A DNA stretch of 64,000 bases from assembly GCA_019801415.1 (NCBI GenBank), contig JAHVJD010000002.1, forward strand, positions 62,001 through 126,000. Direction: 5' to 3'. Of this stretch, positions 1 through 8,406 are shown in pieces. Numbering within the stretch: position 1 is the first letter of the stretch; each line of letters opens with the position of its first letter. A model generated the notes under the pieces. The model did no database searches, was not told the DNA's origin, and saw nothing but the letters and a program-made list of their open reading frames with translations. This DNA comes from Nocardioides marinus. Lineage in GTDB: Bacteria; Pseudomonadota; Alphaproteobacteria; Rhodobacterales; Rhodobacteraceae. Position numbers and translations under genes: made by a program.

Positions 1-28
1 GAACCCCCTATGGTCAGGCCATCAAGCG

Positions 29-48
29 GAAGGGCACTCCTGCCCTTC
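29..48. other. GC-rich stem-loop at window edge
   Basis: An 8-bp perfect inverted repeat (GAAGGGCA, 4-nt loop, TGCCCTTC) lies upstream of the small lipoprotein gene. No T-run follows on either strand. It may be the end of a transcript entering from the left or a leader hairpin of the lipoprotein mRNA. Confidence 0.35.
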
Positions 49-94
49 GCCGCACATCCCACGACGAACCCGCACCACGGGGAAGGAGACTGAA

Positions 95-298
95 ATGAAA
101 CTGAACGTGCTCTTCAAGACGACCTCTGCCGCTCTGATCTTCGCCGGGTTCGCATTGTCCGCATGCTCGGCAGATCGGGCAATCGACAACACCGTCGGCG
201 TTGCGGCCGGAACCACGAAGGTTTTGGCCAAAGGAGCCGTCGGCGCGGGCAAGCTCGCCTACAAGGGCGGCAAGGCTCTGGTGGTTGGAGGCGAATAA
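95..298 (+). CDS. small lipoprotein, function unknown
   Basis: This encodes a 67-residue protein with a clear lipoprotein signal: Lys-3, a hydrophobic stretch at about residues 8-22 and a lipobox LSAC with the acylated Cys near residue 24. The mature part is about 44 residues, rich in Gly, Ala and Lys, with repeated GAGKL/GGKAL-like segments. It is probably anchored in the cell envelope. A strong ribosome-binding site (ggaaggag) sits just before the ATG. It stands alone, convergent to the membrane gene at 494-973. I do not recognise a family; small entericidin-like lipoproteins share this general shape, but that is only an analogy. Confidence 0.7.
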   Translation: MKLNVLFKTTSAALIFAGFALSACSADRAIDNTVGVAAGTTKVLAKGAVGAGKLAYKGGKALVVGGE

Positions 299-450
299 GC
301 GCCTCATCGCATTGAATTTAGCCCCCGAGCATCTTCCGGACGGGGCAATGACGCGATGAGCCTTGGCCGTTCCGGGGACAGCTTGTTGCCAAGCGACGCA
401 TTGTACGCGGCCAGCACACAGCCGCGAATGGCATCATTGGCAAAGGACTG

Positions 451-480
451 CCCCACGGGCCGGGAAATCGGCCCGTGGGG
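451..480 (-). terminator. stem-loop after the 494-973 gene
   Basis: An 11-bp perfect stem (CCCCACGGGCC / GGCCCGTGGGG, 8-nt loop) lies 14 bases past the stop of the minus-strand membrane gene. The T-run beyond it is weak (cagtccttt), so it may be an inefficient or Rho-assisted terminator or an mRNA-stabilising hairpin. The rest of 299-493 shows nothing else I recognise. Confidence 0.5.
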
Positions 481-493
481 GATCATTCAGTGA

Positions 494-973
494 TCAGAGA
501 AAGGCCTGTGCCACGATGGCCGAGCCCACATAGGTACCGGTCATCACCAGGACACCAACCACGGCGATCTTCCAGCCCGAGGTCTTGGCGATCTCGATCT
601 CGCGCCGGGCGATGGCGACACCTGCATAGGCAAGACAGGGCGTTGCCAGCGTCAGGAAGTTCACGTGGCTCACCTTGTCCAGTACCCAGTCACTGCCGGG
701 CGTCCAGGGCATGGTCGCAAGGATCCCGACAAGTGAAATCCAGGCCACCGACGGCAGCTTGAACGGCACGAATTTGGTCAGCAGCATGCCGATCATGCAC
801 ATAATCCACAGGACGATCAGCCCCACCAGTCCTTCCGGCACGGTGTTCTCGGTCGCCACGGTGTTGCCGACAAGGGCGATGACGCAGACCACCGCCAGCG
901 CCGCCGCGTGGGCACCGAGACCGAACTTCGCTTCTTCGGACAGGTCGAGATCTTGGGTGTGTGTGTCGCTCAT
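494..973 (-). CDS. small integral membrane protein, partner of DUF3100 protein
   Basis: The 159-residue product has a short charged N-terminus and about four or five hydrophobic segments (roughly residues 24-40, 46-66, 73-90, 102-120 and 135-158). It is the second gene of a pair: it starts three bases after the stop of the DUF3100 gene, so the two are almost certainly co-translated and may be two subunits of one carrier. I do not recognise a named family. The pair sits downstream of two oxidoreductase genes and near an M20 amidohydrolase, which suggests uptake or export of a small organic acid or acyl-amino compound. That role is inference from context only. Confidence 0.75.
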   Translation of the reverse strand: MSDTHTQDLDLSEEAKFGLGAHAAALAVVCVIALVGNTVATENTVPEGLVGLIVLWIMCMIGMLLTKFVPFKLPSVAWISLVGILATMPWTPGSDWVLDKVSHVNFLTLATPCLAYAGVAIARREIEIAKTSGWKIAVVGVLVMTGTYVGSAIVAQAFL

Positions 974-976
974 GGC

Positions 977-1792
977 TCAGGCTCCGGCTTTGGCGGGCTC
1001 TTTGCGGCCCAAGAGGTCGTAGAGTTTTTCGGTCACCGGCAGCGCCACGAAGACGCAGAGGTAGAGGCCGGTGGCATAGGTCAGCACGTTGGATGCACCG
1101 GCGAGCGCGAGGATCTGCTCCTCCATTTCCGGCACCGCGTGCACCAGCGCGCCGGAACAGGCCGCCATCATGCTGCCCGAGCCGATGCCGCAGGCCATCG
1201 CCAGTGCCTCGACCGAGAAGGCGCCGGTGGTGGCGAGGATCGAGGCGAGGATCGCAAAGATGAAAGTGCCAAAGAGCGTGCCGATCACATAGACGCCCAT
1301 GACACCCGCGCCTTCCTGGCTTTTCAGGCCGTATTTGTCGGCGATGATCGCGATATTGGGTTCGCGCGCCACCGAGAAGCAGGCGCCGATCGCCTCGCGG
1401 CCCATGCCCAGCACCAGAACGGCGATCGGGAAGGCCAGCACGATGGTGCCGAGGTTGCCCAGTTCCTGCAGGATAAGCGCGGGACCGGCGGCGACGATCT
1501 TGTCCATCGACGGGCCGATGATGGTGCCGAACTTGGCGATGAACGGCATGATCGCAATGACGATCATCGGCGAGGCGGCGTTCACCTGGCGGTCACGGAT
1601 CAGGGCACGGGCACCGGAGATGACATTGGGGTTGATCAGAAGCCCCATCACGAAGGCATAAAGCAGCGGCAGCAGCAGGATCGAGCCAATGCCGATCGGC
1701 ACGGCGATGACGCCGACCAGCTCGGCGATCACGGTGATGACCAGCATGCTCAGATGGAGCCGCCAGTCGAGGAGGATGTCTTTAATTGGCAT
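977..1792 (-). CDS. DUF3100 family membrane protein
   Basis: The product is 271 residues with the start at the Met of MPIKDILLDW. An earlier in-frame start would run through the two intergenic hairpins, and an agagagg ribosome-binding site precedes the chosen ATG. It is highly hydrophobic, with about eight membrane segments and Gly-rich loops (GIGSGSMMAACSGALVH near residues 194-210) reminiscent of carrier re-entrant loops. DUF3100 proteins are uncharacterised and often sit beside amidohydrolases; an M20 amidohydrolase lies 3.6 kb upstream on the same strand. It is followed at 3 bp by a small membrane partner. A transport role is inferred, not shown. Confidence 0.75.
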   Translation of the reverse strand: MPIKDILLDWRLHLSMLVITVIAELVGVIAVPIGIGSILLLPLLYAFVMGLLINPNVISGARALIRDRQVNAASPMIVIAIMPFIAKFGTIIGPSMDKIVAAGPALILQELGNLGTIVLAFPIAVLVLGMGREAIGACFSVAREPNIAIIADKYGLKSQEGAGVMGVYVIGTLFGTFIFAILASILATTGAFSVEALAMACGIGSGSMMAACSGALVHAVPEMEEQILALAGASNVLTYATGLYLCVFVALPVTEKLYDLLGRKEPAKAGA

Positions 1793-1810
1793 GAGGGGAC
1801 CTCTCTGTTG

Positions 1811-1860
1811 GCGTCCCCTTCGGGGGACGCATTGGCCGGGACCGGGCCCATACCCGGTCC
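1811..1860 (-). other. tandem stem-loops between aldehyde dehydrogenase and DUF3100 genes
   Basis: Two perfect 8-bp stems lie side by side: GCGTCCCC-TTCG-GGGGACGC (1811-1830, a TTCG tetraloop) and GGACCGGG-6 nt-CCCGGTCC (1839-1860). Neither is followed by a T-run on the minus strand. They more likely stabilise or process the polycistronic mRNA between the dehydrogenase pair and the membrane pair than terminate it. Confidence 0.55.
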
Positions 1861-1892
1861 GCAGCAGATTGTGAAGTGTAATTACTTTTTGA

Positions 1893-3428
1893 TCAGCCCG
1901 GCGCGTAACCGAAGCCCTGCACAGGATTTTCCGCGGTTTCGACCCAGACGGACTTGGTCTGCGTATAGGCGGCCAGCGCCTCGCGGCCGGACGAGCGGCC
2001 ATAGCCGGAGCGGCCGAAACCGCCAAACGGTGACATGACGTTGATCGTCTTGTAGCTGTTGACCCAGAAGGTGCCTGCACGTACCTGCGCCGCCATGCGG
2101 TGCGCGCGGCCCACGTCCTGCGTCCAGACCGCACCTGCCAGCCCGTAAGGCGTGGCATTGGCCAGCGCGATGGCCTCTTCCTCGGTATCGAAAGGCAGGA
2201 CCGAGACCACGGGGCCGAAAACCTCCTCGTTGGCGATGGTCATCTGCGGCGTTACCTGGTCGATCACCGTGGGGGCGAAATAGAACCCGCCGCTCTGCGA
2301 CAGGGCCACGGGCTTGGCTCCGCCGCTGGCGATCTCTGCCCCCTGCCCCTCTGCCTCGCGCACCATCTGGTCGATCTTGTCCCATTGCCGCGCGTTGTTC
2401 ACCGGACCGACCTGCGTGGCTGGGTCCATCGGCGCCCCAACGGGGATGTTGGCGGCCGCGACGCTCAGCTTTTCGACCATTTCGGCATGAACGGACCGGT
2501 GCACCAGCAACCGCGACCCCGCTACGCAGCTTTGCCCGCAGGAAGCAAAGATCGCCGCCTGTGCGCCCACCACCGCGCGGTCGAGATCGGCATCGCCAAA
2601 CACGATGTTGGCGGATTTGCCGCCCAGTTCCAGTACTGACGGCACCAGCCGCCTGGCTGCGGCACCTGCGATTTTGCTGCCCGCCTCGGCGGAGCCGACA
2701 AAGACCACCAGCGCCGTTTCCGGGTGCTCGATCATCGCCTGACCCGTGCCGGGACCGTCACCCGCGATGACATTGACAAGCCCCTTGGGCACGCCCGCCT
2801 TTTCACACAGGATGCCGACCACGATGGACGACAGCGGCGTCAGCTCCGACGGCTTGATCATCACGCCGTTGCCCGCGCAGATCGCCGGGGCAACCTGCCA
2901 ACAGCAGGTGAACAGGGGCGCATTCCACGGCGTGATCTGGCTGACCACGCCCAGCGGCTCGTGGCGGGTGTAGTTCAGATGCGTCGAGGGCACCGGGATC
3001 ACGTCGCCGGAGATCTTGTCGCACCAGCCGGCGTAATATTCGAACATCTCCGCCATGCGGGCAGGCTCGCCGGTTGTGTCGCGGATCGGGCGGCCAGAGG
3101 AGAGCGCCTCCAGCTCGGACAGCGCCGCCGCGTTTTCGCGCAGCTGGCGGCCGATCTCGAACATAATGCGCCCGCGCTCCGAGGCGGTCTTGGCGTACCA
3201 TTCCTTCTGGGCGCGACGGGCGGCCTCGGCGGCCTGGGCAACCACGTCTGCGCCTGCGTCCCGGTAGCGCGCGAAGACTTCACCCGTGGCCGGATCGGTC
3301 AGTTCCAGCTCCTTGCCAGAGCCCGGAACCAGCGCGCCGCCAACCCAGGACTGGACCTCGGACGAGCCGGTGAGTTCCTTCAACAGCCCGGCCACGCGGG
3401 CCGCCGTATCGACCGTTTCAATGGCCAT
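1893..3428 (-). CDS. NAD(P)-dependent aldehyde dehydrogenase
   Basis: The 511-residue product is a full-length aldehyde dehydrogenase. Visible motifs are the active-site lead-in ITPWNAPLFT (about 166-175), the NAD-binding GSAEAGSKIAGAA segment (about 246-258), the catalytic Glu in LELGGKSANI (about 267-276), the nucleophilic Cys in GQSCVAGSR (about 298-306) and the C-terminal EEVFGPV and PFGGFGRSGYG motifs. It oxidises an aldehyde to its acid in the cytoplasm; the substrate is not readable. Its ATG overlaps the upstream dehydrogenase stop by one base (TGATG), with an aaggag site eight bases before it, so the two are coupled. Confidence 0.9.
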   Translation of the reverse strand: MAIETVDTAARVAGLLKELTGSSEVQSWVGGALVPGSGKELELTDPATGEVFARYRDAGADVVAQAAEAARRAQKEWYAKTASERGRIMFEIGRQLRENAAALSELEALSSGRPIRDTTGEPARMAEMFEYYAGWCDKISGDVIPVPSTHLNYTRHEPLGVVSQITPWNAPLFTCCWQVAPAICAGNGVMIKPSELTPLSSIVVGILCEKAGVPKGLVNVIAGDGPGTGQAMIEHPETALVVFVGSAEAGSKIAGAAARRLVPSVLELGGKSANIVFGDADLDRAVVGAQAAIFASCGQSCVAGSRLLVHRSVHAEMVEKLSVAAANIPVGAPMDPATQVGPVNNARQWDKIDQMVREAEGQGAEIASGGAKPVALSQSGGFYFAPTVIDQVTPQMTIANEEVFGPVVSVLPFDTEEEAIALANATPYGLAGAVWTQDVGRAHRMAAQVRAGTFWVNSYKTINVMSPFGGFGRSGYGRSSGREALAAYTQTKSVWVETAENPVQGFGYAPG

Positions 3429-4339
3429 CACATCTTCTCCTTTTTGCTGAGCCGATCCACCGCGGGATCGCCCATGTGCATGAAATCATCCGCGTCCTTC
3501 AGGCCCGAGTTCTCCTCGGCCCACAGCTCCGCCACCAGATCGGCCACCGGCATGGCGCAGCCGGAGCGCTGGGCCAGTTCGCGTGCGAGGCGCACGTCCT
3601 TGCGCATCAGCCCGGTGCTGAAGCCGGAGTCAAAGCTGCGTGGCAGCACCCAGTTAGGGTAATGAATTTCCGAAATCGCGCTGCGCCCGGTGGCCGAGTT
3701 TATCACCCGCAGAGCATCCTCGGCGCCGACCCCGGCCGCCTCGGCCAGACGCAGCGCCTCCAGCGTGGTGATCATGTGACTGGCGACCAGCATGTTGTTG
3801 ACCAGCTTGGCCACATTGCCCGCGCCGCTGGGGCCGACGTGAAGGATCTTCGCCGCCATCGCCTCCAGCGCGGGCATCGCACGGCCCGCCCATGCCTCGT
3901 CGCCGCCGAGCATGACCGAAAGCTGCCCAGCCGCAGCGCCGGACGGCCCACCGCTGACCGGCGCATCGAGAAAGCCGTGCCCGGCGTCCGCCAGCTCGGC
4001 CGCCAGCTTGCGGCTGACCTCGGCCTCGGAGGTGGAGGTGTCGATGACCACTTTCGGGGCGGCACCCACGGCCAGAAGCCCGCCCCCCTGCGCCGCGGCA
4101 ATCGCGGCCTCGACATGCGCTGCGGCGGGGAGCGAAAGCACGATGATCTCCGCAGTGGCAAAGACCTCCTCGGGGTTGGCCAGAGGTTCGATGCCCGCGT
4201 CGCTTGCGCGTTCCTGTGCTGCCGGTGCGGGATCGTAGCCCGACACCTCGAAACCAGCCCGCGCGAGGCTCGACGCCATCCCAAAGCCCATCGCCCCCAG
4301 TCCGATCACCCCGGCCCGTTTGACCGTATCATCTGCCAT
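3428..4339 (-). CDS. beta-hydroxyacid dehydrogenase (3-hydroxyisobutyrate / L-threonate dehydrogenase family)
   Basis: The 303-residue product begins with a Rossmann motif GLGAMGFGMASSLARAGF (about 13-30), carries the family signature DAPVSGGPSGA (about 124-134) and has the catalytic Lys region GNVAKLVNNM with K near residue 181. The length is normal for 3-hydroxyisobutyrate, tartronate semialdehyde or L-threonate dehydrogenases, which oxidise beta-hydroxy acids with NAD. The downstream coupled aldehyde dehydrogenase suggests a two-step oxidation. The LtnD (threonate dehydrogenase) branch is my best guess but is not decided by the motifs. A LysR gene lies upstream on the same strand. Confidence 0.85.
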   Translation of the reverse strand: MADDTVKRAGVIGLGAMGFGMASSLARAGFEVSGYDPAPAAQERASDAGIEPLANPEEVFATAEIIVLSLPAAAHVEAAIAAAQGGGLLAVGAAPKVVIDTSTSEAEVSRKLAAELADAGHGFLDAPVSGGPSGAAAGQLSVMLGGDEAWAGRAMPALEAMAAKILHVGPSGAGNVAKLVNNMLVASHMITTLEALRLAEAAGVGAEDALRVINSATGRSAISEIHYPNWVLPRSFDSGFSTGLMRKDVRLARELAQRSGCAMPVADLVAELWAEENSGLKDADDFMHMGDPAVDRLSKKEKM

Positions 4340-4439
4340 GTGAATTCCTGTCCCTGTCCGTTGCCGACCGCCGCGAGCCGATCCTGCAGCCAGCTAAGCG
4401 GACAAGGGGCGTTCACAGATAGGGGGTATCATGCGCACA

Positions 4440-4464
4440 TTGCGTTGCCGCTACAGCAACGCAA
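4440..4464. promoter_or_regulatory. 9-bp inverted repeat between lysR and dehydrogenase genes
   Basis: TTGCGTTGC, 7-nt spacer, GCAACGCAA. It lies 6 bases past the LysR stop and about 100 bases before the start of the 3428-4339 dehydrogenase. It lacks a following T-run on the minus strand, so it may be a LysR-type operator for the downstream operon rather than a terminator. Confidence 0.45.
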
Positions 4465-4469
4465 AACCG

Positions 4470-5378
4470 TCACGCGCGGAAAGCCACCATACGGTCGGAC
4501 AGGAAGCTCGCGACCAGCTCCACCGATTTCGGCAGACGGCGGCGGGCGCGCACCATCAGGTGCGAGCTGACCCGGTGCAGCGCCGGTTCGTCCAGTTCCA
4601 CCACCGACAGGTCGCCGCGATCAGCCTGGCTGGAGGCGGAAAACCGCGGCAGGAAGGTGACCCCCATGCCGGCGCTCACGTAGCGCAGCAGCAGCGCGAT
4701 GGAAGCGGTCTCCACCTGCACCCGCAGCGCAAGCCCGCGTTCGGCGGCGACCTGCCCGACAAGGTGGCGCACGGCGTGGCGGGTATCCAGCATGGCGACG
4801 GGATGGGTCAGAACCTCGGCAAGCGCCACGCGCTGCCGCCCGGCGAGCGGGGAATCGGCCGGCACCACCGCGCAAAGCGGCTGCCGCCCCACCGCCAGCG
4901 AGCGGGTCGCCTCGGTCACCAGCGGGTTGTAGGCGATGCCGATGTCGGCCTCGCCCTCGATCACCCGGCGCTGCAGCTCCTCGGTACCGGCGTGATCAAT
5001 GGAAAAGCGCAGATCGGGTTGCAGGCGGCCCAGCTCCGCCAGCCCATTTTCCATCAGGTCCACGGTAAACCCTTCGCCGAGCGCGATCCGAACGGTCTGC
5101 ATACGGCCAGAGCGGTAGCGGCCGATCTGGTCCAGAAGGAAGGTCTGCTCATCCTGAAGGTGAAGCGCGTGCTCGCGCAGCAGCTCCCCCGCCGCGGTGA
5201 CCGTCACCCCTTTTGAACTGCGCTCGAAGAGGGTGACACCGAGACGCGCCTCGGCTTCGGAGATCTTGCGCGAGATCGCCGAGGGCACGACATTCAGCCG
5301 CTCCGCCGCACGGCGGATCGACCCCTCCTGCGCCACCGCGAGGAATTCGCGCAGGAAGCGGCTGTCGAGCGCGTCCAT
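4470..5378 (-). CDS. LysR-family transcriptional regulator
   Basis: The 302-residue product starts with the LysR winged helix-turn-helix (residues 5-62; RRAAERLNVVPSAISRKISE with the typical LGVTLFER follow-on), then a periplasmic-binding-like effector domain (about 90-295). The start is the ATG of MDALDSRFLREF; longer in-frame extensions run into the amidohydrolase gene. It starts 8 bases after the M20 gene stop and so is probably transcribed with it. It most plausibly controls the downstream dehydrogenase/membrane operon or its own unit. The effector is unknown. Confidence 0.9.
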   Translation of the reverse strand: MDALDSRFLREFLAVAQEGSIRRAAERLNVVPSAISRKISEAEARLGVTLFERSSKGVTVTAAGELLREHALHLQDEQTFLLDQIGRYRSGRMQTVRIALGEGFTVDLMENGLAELGRLQPDLRFSIDHAGTEELQRRVIEGEADIGIAYNPLVTEATRSLAVGRQPLCAVVPADSPLAGRQRVALAEVLTHPVAMLDTRHAVRHLVGQVAAERGLALRVQVETASIALLLRYVSAGMGVTFLPRFSASSQADRGDLSVVELDEPALHRVSSHLMVRARRRLPKSVELVASFLSDRMVAFRA

Positions 5379-5386
5379 TGCGCGCC

Positions 5387-6526
5387 TCAGCCCCGCGCCG
5401 CGCGGCGGACAAGCCGCACCCAGAACTCCGCCCCGACGGGGAGCACGGCGTCGTTGAAGTCGAACTTGGGCGAATGCAGCCCGGGGTTTTCGCCCTCGCG
5501 CGCGGCGCCGAGCCACAGATAGGCGCCCGGAACCTCGTTCAGCATGAAGGCGAAGTCTTCCGAAGCCATGCTGGGGCCGGTCATGGCCGTATCCAGCCCC
5601 ATATCCGCCGCCACGTCGCGCGCCAGCGCGGCTTCGGCGGCGGTGTTGATGGTGGCGGGGTAGCGGCGCTGGTAATCGATAGTGGCGGTGCACCCCTGCG
5701 CCGCCGCCTCGCCATTGGCAACACGGCGCAGGCGTTCTTCGATGATGTCTCCGGCCTCGGCATCGAACCAACGGCAGGTGCCGCTCAGGACGGCGCGGTC
5801 GGGGCAAACGTTGTAGGCGGAGCCGCTGTGGATCTGGGTCACCGAGACCACGCCCGGCTCGAGCGGGGACAGCGCACGGGCGGGAATTTCCTGTAGCGCA
5901 GCCGCCATGCGCCCGGCCGCGGCAATCACCCCGTCGGATTGCTCGGGCATGGCGCCGTGGCCGCCCTTGCCGCGGATCTCGATATCAAAGACCGAGAAAG
6001 CCGCCATCATCTTGTCGTCGCGCGCCACGAAACGGCCCGGCGCAAGACCCGGCCAGTTGTGGATGCCAAACACCCTGTCGACCGGGAATTGTTTGAACAG
6101 CCCCTGCTCGACCATCACCCGAGCGCCGCCTTCGTTTTCCTCGGCGGGCTGGAAGATCAGGGTGACGGTGCCGGTCTCAACCCCTTCCTCGGCGATCTTG
6201 CGCGCGGCGAGCAGCAGCATCGCGGTATGCCCGTCATGACCGCAGGCATGCATCTTGCCGGGAACGGTCGAGGCGTAATCGACGCCCGAAGCCTCGTGTA
6301 TGGGCAGCGCGTCGATGTCGGCGCGCAGGCCGATCATGGGCGCACCCTGCCCCATCTGCGCCACAACACCGGTGCCTGCAAGGCCGCGGTGCACCCGCCA
6401 CCCCCAGCCGCTGAGCAGCCCGGCGATCATCTCGGAGGTCCGGTGTTCCTCGAATCCCAGCTCGGGGTGACGGTGCAAGTCGTGACGCCAGGCGATGGCC
6501 TCGGCAATGTGATCTTGGTCGAACAT
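5387..6526 (-). CDS. M20 family amidohydrolase (hippurate/N-acyl-amino-acid hydrolase type)
   Basis: The 379-residue product has the M20D pattern: RHDLHRHPELGFEE (about 14-27), GLRADIDALPI (about 67-77), the metal-binding HACGHDGHTAML (about 92-103), FQPAEENEGGA (about 124-134) and a C-terminal GPSMASEDFAFML. These enzymes use two metal ions to split N-acyl amino acids or related amides in the cytoplasm. The acyl substrate is not readable. It lies between a VOC protein gene (37 bp upstream) and lysR (8 bp downstream), all on the minus strand. Confidence 0.9.
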   Translation of the reverse strand: MFDQDHIAEAIAWRHDLHRHPELGFEEHRTSEMIAGLLSGWGWRVHRGLAGTGVVAQMGQGAPMIGLRADIDALPIHEASGVDYASTVPGKMHACGHDGHTAMLLLAARKIAEEGVETGTVTLIFQPAEENEGGARVMVEQGLFKQFPVDRVFGIHNWPGLAPGRFVARDDKMMAAFSVFDIEIRGKGGHGAMPEQSDGVIAAAGRMAAALQEIPARALSPLEPGVVSVTQIHSGSAYNVCPDRAVLSGTCRWFDAEAGDIIEERLRRVANGEAAAQGCTATIDYQRRYPATINTAAEAALARDVAADMGLDTAMTGPSMASEDFAFMLNEVPGAYLWLGAAREGENPGLHSPKFDFNDAVLPVGAEFWVRLVRRAARG

Positions 6527-6562
6527 GGGTCTCCTTTGGGCGCGGATGCGCCGCGGCTTGTG

Positions 6563-7459
6563 TCAGGGCGCCTTGGGCGCTTCCTGGAAGGTCAGAAGAA
6601 TGCCGCCCAGCCGAGCGGGCTCAGTCAGGACCAGCGCGCCGCCGGTCTCGCGAAAATCAAAGCCGCCTGCCTCGACGAAGGGGCGGACCTTGTCAAGCGC
6701 GCTGCAGGCGATGTCGAGCGACATCACCGAAGGTGCGCCATCGGGGGCAAGGTCTTGGGGCAGCGGGCCGAACAGGTCGCTGGCGGTGTCGCGGCTGAAC
6801 ACTCGCCAGTGCCCCCTGCCGGTGGCAACGGTAAAGCCCCGGTCCGTATCGGCAACTGCATCTGCCCCGTGCAGCGTGGCGAGCCAGTCCTTCACCGCGG
6901 GCTGGTCGTCCGGTTCGGCCAGGATCGTGGCGGAAACGAAACCATGCGCGCCGTTCGGGTGGTCCATCCATCCGGGAAATTCGATCAGGTCGCGGCGATG
7001 CTGCTGACAGGCGAACATGGTCAACCGCGGCAGGCCGGGCCGGGAAAAGATCTTCAGCGTGGTTGCGGTGCGGTCGGGGGTGCCATCCTCGCGGACCACG
7101 TCGCGGCCAAACTCGATGGTGCCTTCGCAATGGCCGCCGCGGGCCACCACGGCCGCCTCATCCGCCGCCGCATCGGTCGAGTTCAGCGCCGTGAGCGGCA
7201 CCCCTTCGCGCTCGGCCAGCCAATGCTGGACGTGGCGTCCAAAGCGGAACTCCCCGGCGGCAAAGCCATCCAGCAGGCGGTCATCGCCGATGCCCACCAA
7301 CTCCAGCAGCTGGTTTTCAAAGATCACCAGCGCGGTCGAAGTGCCCCACGGGTGCATCCCCGGCGGTTTCATGCAAAAACCGAGGGACAGGTAGGTCTTA
7401 CGCGCCGCCGCGAGATCACGCACGCAGACAAGCGGATGATCGATGCCGAGCGAGGTCAC
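6563..7459 (-). CDS. VOC (glyoxalase-like) family protein
   Basis: The 298-residue product fits the double-length glyoxalase-like VOC family: an N-terminal half beginning IDHPLVCVRDLAAARKTYLS and a repeat-like second half from about residue 150. Such proteins use beta-alpha-beta-beta-beta modules and often bind a metal, but the metal ligands cannot be assigned by eye. Its start overlaps the upstream cysE stop by 4 bases (ATGA), so the two are translationally coupled. The function is unknown; context (amidohydrolase, serine acetyltransferase) suggests small-molecule catabolism or sulfur/amino-acid chemistry. Confidence 0.8.
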   Translation of the reverse strand: MTSLGIDHPLVCVRDLAAARKTYLSLGFCMKPPGMHPWGTSTALVIFENQLLELVGIGDDRLLDGFAAGEFRFGRHVQHWLAEREGVPLTALNSTDAAADEAAVVARGGHCEGTIEFGRDVVREDGTPDRTATTLKIFSRPGLPRLTMFACQQHRRDLIEFPGWMDHPNGAHGFVSATILAEPDDQPAVKDWLATLHGADAVADTDRGFTVATGRGHWRVFSRDTASDLFGPLPQDLAPDGAPSVMSLDIACSALDKVRPFVEAGGFDFRETGGALVLTEPARLGGILLTFQEAPKAP

Positions 7460-8238
7460 GTCTGCCGCCCCTTCAGATCTGAGAGCGGTGCAAATCCGGC
7501 AAACCGGCTGCCGCCCCGGTCAGCGGCGCGCGCACCTGCGACCACGTGGCCGGGCGGCACGTCCCTGGTGACGATCGCCCCTGCCGCCACCGTCGCGCCC
7601 GCGCCGATCTCCACCGGACCGAGGATCAGCGCCCCGGCCCCGATCACGGCACCGCGGCGCAGCGTCGGGTGACGCCCCTCGCCCATATCGACAAAGTTCG
7701 AGCCAAGCGTAACGCCGTGCCAGAGGCTGACATCTTCTTCGATCACCGCGGTCTGGCCGATCACCAGCCCAAGTCCGTGATCAAACCAGACACCACGCCC
7801 GATCTGCGCCTGCGGCCATATCTCGACCGAGAGGGCGCGGGTGAACTGTGCCTTCACCGCAAGCGCCAGGGTTTCACGCCCAGACAGCCACAGCGCGCGG
7901 CTGAGCCGGTAGGCCAACAGCGCGTGGTAGCCGTTGGCAAACAGCAGCACCTGCGGCGCGCCGCCGGGCTGATCGTCGCGCGCACTGGTCACCAGCAGAT
8001 CATCAAGAGCTGTCTCCAGCAGCTCCGCATCATTGCGAAACTGCTCGGTCGCCAATTGATGTAGCTGACCTCGGGCCTCGCCTGCGGGCTGGCAGGCGGC
8101 CAGCGTCGCGCCGAGCAGATCCGGCAGATCGGACACCTCGCCCGCCTTGATCCCGACAAGCCCCGACAGCGCAGGGTCGCTGCCGAGCATGTCGCGGGTA
8201 TCGGACAGAAGCGTTTGCATTAACACGCTGGCACTCAT
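7456..8238 (-). CDS. cysE: serine O-acetyltransferase
   Basis: The 260-residue product has the CysE N-terminal alpha-helical domain followed by a left-handed beta-helix of hexapeptide repeats (from about 165), with FDHGLGLVIGQTAVI and the DVSLWHGVTLGS motif. The catalytic pair is the Asp and His of WFDHGLG and LWHGVTLG. It acetylates L-serine with acetyl-CoA, the first step of cysteine synthesis. I chose the Met of MSASVLMQ (gagg site upstream) over a start 21 codons earlier. It overlaps the VOC gene, and roseobacters often carry several cysE copies, so this may not be the only one. Confidence 0.88.
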   Translation of the reverse strand: MSASVLMQTLLSDTRDMLGSDPALSGLVGIKAGEVSDLPDLLGATLAACQPAGEARGQLHQLATEQFRNDAELLETALDDLLVTSARDDQPGGAPQVLLFANGYHALLAYRLSRALWLSGRETLALAVKAQFTRALSVEIWPQAQIGRGVWFDHGLGLVIGQTAVIEEDVSLWHGVTLGSNFVDMGEGRHPTLRRGAVIGAGALILGPVEIGAGATVAAGAIVTRDVPPGHVVAGARAADRGGSRFAGFAPLSDLKGRQT

Positions 8239-8406
8239 GGGACCTCGGATCAGGAACGACGGTTCTGCGCAAAGTTGCCCCGAAGGCAGTGCTGCGCACA
8301 AGACCGGAAACGCCCCTACCGTGTTGCCCTGAGGAGAACACCCCCTTTGCTCCCTGTGCCATGGACATGATGGGTGACGCCATGATCCCGCCCCCCTGCG
8401 TCCGCG

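Noticed and set aside
908-2038. Long open frame on the plus strand, 376 codons
   Set aside because: It is antisense to the DUF3100 and aldehyde dehydrogenase genes, is very rich in His, Arg, Asp and Gln, and matches no family; it reflects GC-rich codon bias.
8293-8406. Search for a cysteine or S-box type riboswitch before cysE
   Set aside because: No recognisable conserved stem arrangement or anti-terminator could be seen in the short leader.
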